Positions 59,742 to 64,000 of a stretch of DNA of 64,000 bases are shown here, one piece after another. The notes beneath the pieces are model-generated. The model was not told the DNA's origin, did no database searches, and worked only from the letters and a program-made list of their open reading frames with translations. Each line of letters starts with the position of its first letter. Position 1 is the stretch's first letter. The stretch covers positions 6,537,929-6,601,928 of the forward strand of contig OZ007513.1 in the NCBI GenBank assembly GCA_963931865.1. The letters run 5' to 3'. This DNA comes from Axinella damicornis. Lineage: Eukaryota > Porifera > Demospongiae > Axinellida > Axinellidae. A program made the position numbers and the translations under genes.

Positions 59742-59847
59742 CGTAGGCAATCAGTGTGGTCTACATGTACATGTACATGTACATGTAAACTCTGTAGTAT
59801 TGATAGGAGTGTATACAGTTACATGTAGACTACACTGATTGCCTACG
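59742..59847. mobile_element. 106-bp element with 23-bp inverted ends
   Basis: CGTAGGCAATCAGTGTGG at the left and its complement at the right (ending GCCTACG) have one mismatch. The centre is ACATGTACATG repeats. It lies 12 bases from the preceding hairpin element. Confidence 0.65.
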
Positions 59848-59849
59848 TC

Positions 59850-62240
59850 ATACAGCCGAGATGGCGGTAGTGGAAACCATATGGCAGTTGCACACTCGAA
59901 CTTATAGCTGCACGTAAGCAACACAGGGCACAATTCATACATACACCGCAACAACCTTTAGCTTAGCCTACCCCAATCTTCTGCTAGGCATCACTGCCCA
60001 CAATTTCCGAGTAGTACCCTCTGCGCGCTATACGGGTAAGGGGACTCCCACACCGTCTCCTTGTTTCGAGTAGGGCCGACGGACTGGTGCGCTCCGAGAC
60101 GTGGAGCTCATCTGCGATGACGCAGGGTAGTAGAAACAGTTTCAGAATGCTACATGTACACTGACTCACACAGCTGTGGAAACGTCCTTTAGGCTACCGC
60201 GCTTCTAAAACTTAAGCACGCAGTGCTAGTGCACAGCAAGCTGCCGCCATTTATAACTACTTAGTTGCTATGGCAACCGGAAAATAGGTCAAGCCAAGAA
60301 AACGGATTATGCACGAGCATAACAGTATGGTGGAATCATGCACTCTCATCTAAACACCACATGCACATGCAACAATCGCACAGCACAGCTGGGTTGGGGC
60401 AACGTCTAAGTCGAGCAAGTACAAGCAAGTACAACTCACTGCTACACCAACACCATATATACACCATACACCAACACCACACACCAACTCAGTATGCAAA
60501 CAGTAAAATGCTGGGATGAGCCGTAAGAAAACCTCATTTATCTAGGACATGTGGCTATAGCATGCTCATGGGACAAACTCTCCAAAAACCTCCTTGAGGA
60601 AAAAAGGAGAGGAAAAAACCCGAATAATAGACACATCAAAATAGCATTAAAACTAATATCTTCAGGTATTCACGATCACAGTCCATCACAGCAGGGATGA
60701 GCTCACAGGGTAGCAAATATGCAATGGGGTAGACAAAGAGAACAAATATAAACACCCAACAACTGGCAAAGTAAATTTTTGCTTTAGTAGCTGTCGTTGC
60801 TCGAGAATAACTACATCCTACCCAGTATCCCCTTAAATACCTCAGACATTACAGCCAGGTGTAACAAATGCACCTGCAACCATGCATCCACCCCATGCGC
60901 ATGCTCCATCTACCGATGAGAGCTTATTTTCCCTCTAATTTGCTATTCCAGGGCACTTCAGAATTATCGTCAGCTTTCTGTAGGCTCTTGTGGAAGGATG
61001 AACCTTTTTCTTCACACCATCAGTCTCTATGAAGCAAGCTAAATTTGAATTTGTGGCGAAATGTGCACGTGATTTACGGATCATGACTTCCAGAATTGCA
61101 AGTTAGGTGCAAAACGCTGTACTTCATCACTCACCAATGCCACCAGACCTGGTCAGGGAGGAAGGGGGAAGGGAGGGAGGGGAGGATCGAAGGAGGGAGG
61201 GAGAGGGAAGGAAGGAGGGAGTAAGGACAGAGAACGGCAGGGAGGGAGGGATGGGGTAGGAGGGGGAGGGAGAGAGGGAGGAAGGAAAGGAGGAGAGAAG
61301 GGGGAAGAGCGGGAGGGGGGAGAGAGGGAGCATACTTTCCTATGTGTACATGTAATCTTTGCTTTCACTGTGGGTAAGGCTTCAAGCTCATAGTATATAT
61401 TTCATGGAGATGTGGCAATCTGCTGTTGGATTATACACGTCATGTACCCTCCCCTGACTGAGTTGTACAGTGTACTCAAGCAACTATGTGAACTGTGAAG
61501 TGAAGAGTTTGTGATGATGATGGGAAAACTGTGCATGTTCACATCCCTATACTCATACTGGCTACACACCAATGCTGACTACACAATGTCATTGTTCCCA
61601 AGGATGGGTACACATGTAGCTCACCCATGTTGCTCTGGGTTTCAGTGACCACACCCCTTCCCAAAAGGTACTTCCTTTCTTCTAGATCCAGAGAGCAACG
61701 CTGAAGGCCCAGTCTGGAGGACAGAGTTTGAGAACAGAGTGTCGGGTACATGCAACAGGAGGAGGTACCCAAACAACTTCACAAGCTACAAGGACCTTGT
61801 AATTGGGATGCTTCCAAGCAGATATTTAGACAGTGAAAGACCAAGCTGGGAGTCAGATGGGAGTCATACAGTACACTAGTCAGACCTTCATGGCACCAAG
61901 CCACTGAGACCCCATTGAAGAGGAGGGGGCTACAGTTTGAATTCTTTCATACCCAAGAACTGTTATGGAGCTGTACGGGTGATGTTCAATAGCTTGGAGA
62001 TAACTGCATGACCCAAGCAGATCGACTCTGAATTGGGAATGGTGGTAGTACATGTACAAGGCGGTCAAGGCGGTGTGCAGGAGATACTTGGCTACGTTAT
62101 CGTGTGCTATGATAGTTCCACAGTTATTATGACGTCAGACATTACATTCCTACAAATGTTACGCCACCATTTATTTTTGCTACCGCAAGGAACGAAAACG
62201 GAATATCCCATTCACCAGACTATTTTTCCCCTCCGCGTGC
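59850..62240. other. No gene recognised
   Basis: The stretch contains a GGGA tract (61150-61330) and otherwise unique sequence with frequent stops. I see no exon with a known family. Confidence 0.5.
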
Positions 62241-62245
62241 GAAAT

Positions 62246-62345
62246 GGTCTGGGAACGAGACTAGGTGTGGAGGGTCCACCCACTTGTGGATTATGCACCA
62301 CAAGACATAATCCACCTAGCATAATCCTAGTCTCGTTCCCAGACC
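62246..62345. repeat. Inverted pair of TAGTCTCGTTCCCAGAC ends
   Basis: Perfect 20-base arms (GGTCTGGGAACGAGACTAGG and its complement) flank 60 bases with an inner GGATTATG/CATAATCC pair. Orientation is opposite to other members, with the CTAG side inward, so this may be two nested insertions. Confidence 0.6.
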
Positions 62346-62758
62346 CCCCTCGGAAAAATCAAGAAACGCTGTTCCCAAGAGGAATTCAATCAGTTACATA
62401 ATCAGGTGTGAATGTTTACACTCAAGGTGATAATTGGCCTTGTGCACCACTAAATAGCTGCATGTACAGTACTAAGTCTAGCTTGAGCACGTCGGACACT
62501 GCACCAAGCCGTTCTACGCTACTACCCCAAGAGCGGAGAGCTGCACAGTACAACTCACTGTACGTAAGGTCTGGGTCGAAATAGGCCAGCCCGCACCAAC
62601 ACGCGCCACCAATATTGCAGCGCGCGGCGTACTCAGCACATGACTGTCATGTGACCGATGAACAAACGAGTGTTGTTGTGTTGTCTCGCGGGCCAGACTC
62701 TCACACGGGCAGGACAGAGCTCTGACAGTAGGCAGACGTTCGAGGCAACTCCGAACAG

Positions 62759-63215
62759 ATGGTAAGTCATAGTATGCTATCTTGGGAGCGAAATTAATGG
62801 CGTAGCAGGACTATTAAACACTTGTCATGTGATATCGTGTTGAGTGTAGCTAGCTACTAGTCTCTGTACCTAGACTATGTAGCTACGTACTACGTTCAGC
62901 AAGCTTTGTGTGTAACCTCGCTCACTGCATGCAAGTCTTGGCCAATGTAGGAGTGCTGTGTTGGTGTCACACTACAATCATCTCTCCTCTTTGCAGCTGT
63001 ATGCCCAAAGAATTATCAAGTCTCCTGTCACACAGCCTTATAACTGTATTATAATCATGCTATTACGATTGTACATTATGTGCATTGCTTGTTGCGATCA
63101 ATGTAGTGTCTTGTATCGAGTACCATGCAGCTGCCTGATCTTAAGTGCTCTAGACTCCGTCCACAATAGCTATTTTGAGGGTGTGCCCAGCAGTTTTCAC
63201 GTGACTGTCATTTGA
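62759..63215 (+). CDS. Possible spliced gene start, unknown protein
   Basis: An ATG at 62759 is followed at once by a donor GTAAGT. After acceptor CTTTGCAG at 62997 a frame reads LYAQRIIKSPVTQPYNC. The sequence upstream contains CACATGACTGTCATGTG, an E-box-like palindrome. The continuing frame is cysteine-rich and not recognised. This is only a weak prediction. Confidence 0.25.
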
Positions 63216-63219
63216 TAAT

Positions 63220-64000
63220 GGCCGTATAGAGACAGTGGTAGAGCGTTACCGATTATACGCAAAACTTCCCGAGTAGCTAGTGAGTTTCTGTGTACCTTGA
63301 AGGTCTTAGCTTGTGTAGCTCTATTAGTCTACCGCGTACATTTCTCGTTCATGGATGCTGAAGTTCGTTATTGACGGTTGAAGTTCTACCTGGGGTGGCG
63401 CCTGGCTGGCTTGGTTAGGTATGTTCCTGAGCGAGCTAGGCTAATCTACGCGTCCAAAAGATAGAACCAAGTGAGTCTTTCAATATGCAACCTTAAAAGC
63501 TAGAGTTCGTGATGTGTACGTTTTGCGTATCTTGGGCCAAAAACATGGCTGGGTGTGGCTCAACTTGTGGCGTCCTCCTTGCTCACGTGAGCGCTATCCC
63601 AGAGAAATTATATAATTTTCATGAAGACTAGACATACTTCTACACATAAAATATGTTTGGTTTTGATACGGTCTAACTTATTACTAAAAGAATATAGCAT
63701 ATCACTTTTCACCAGAAATTGGCCTGACCCAGACCTTACATACAGTGAGAAAACAGTCGAATTACGACGGGAAGCTAACAGTATTACCGAAAGCTTTTGC
63801 CGTAGCCGACTGGTAAGCATACAAATACAGAAATGAAAGCTTCTATTGCCCCTCAATGCTTCGGTATCAACGTTCCATACCTTATTCTCCCTCCGGAACT
63901 TCGACAGCCTTGTCAACTGATCGCCATGGTGGTCACTGTATACCGATGAGTTTGCCATCCGCGATTGAACGTGACGTAGCAATCTGATTGGCGCGAGTAT
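63220..64000. other. No gene recognised at the right edge
   Basis: A minus-strand frame from 63956 (MANSSVYSDHHGDQLTRLSK, then a possible donor GTATGG) might be a first exon running out of scope, without a family I can name. Confidence 0.3.

Overview
This is eukaryotic nuclear DNA from an animal, most likely a demosponge. Short exons with GT-AG introns encode fragments of typical animal proteins: KDM4 histone demethylase, dynein heavy chain, receptor-type tyrosine phosphatase, glia maturation factor, seryl-tRNA synthetase, a major-facilitator transporter and a polyamine-oxidase-like flavoprotein. The sponge assignment rests on soft evidence: short AT-moderate introns, and dense short hairpin repeats ending in TAGCCTCGTTCCCAGGC, which I associate from memory with sponge genomes. 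There are no operons, ribosome-binding sites, rRNA or tRNA genes that I can support.

Layout. Bases 1-12764 (copy 1) recur at 30482-47026 (copy 2) in the same orientation with only scattered differences. A third partial copy (47027-47528) runs into a 200-N gap (47529-47728). Each copy holds a satellite-like block, a broken and a better-preserved 5' fragment of an amine oxidase gene, and a damaged KDM4-like gene. Copy 2 differs by about 1.1 kb of extra sequence before the oxidase and by a complete 2.86-kb DNA transposon in a KDM4 intron. Between the copies (12.8-30.5 kb) lie stacked palindromic elements, two tandem paralogues of a membrane transporter (14.4-18.2 and 25.2-30.2 kb), a glia-maturation-factor exon, two long minisatellites, a LINE tail and a piggyBac-type element. 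After the gap come exons of a tyrosine phosphatase (minus), a scattered minus-strand dynein heavy-chain gene (51.7-59.3 kb) with one exon inverted and a seryl-tRNA synthetase exon lodged inside it, and mostly repeat DNA to the end.

Most interesting content. (1) A TA-flanked transposon at 42247-45109 carries an intact DDE transposase and, convergent to it, an intact gene fusing a HIRAN-like domain to a Ulp1-type (C48) cysteine protease. The duplicated locus in copy 1 gives the exact empty site. (2) A family of hairpin elements from 28 to 579 bp shares the same termini and leaves 9-10-bp target duplications, often slightly decayed. (3) A dynein AAA4 exon sits in its correct place but in reversed orientation, next to inverted palindromic repeats. 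(4) Most of the recognisable host genes carry frameshifts, stops or missing exons, so the window reads as a graveyard of gene fragments, or as an assembly with errors. The duplication itself may be real or may be two haplotypes joined by the assembler; sequence alone does not decide this.
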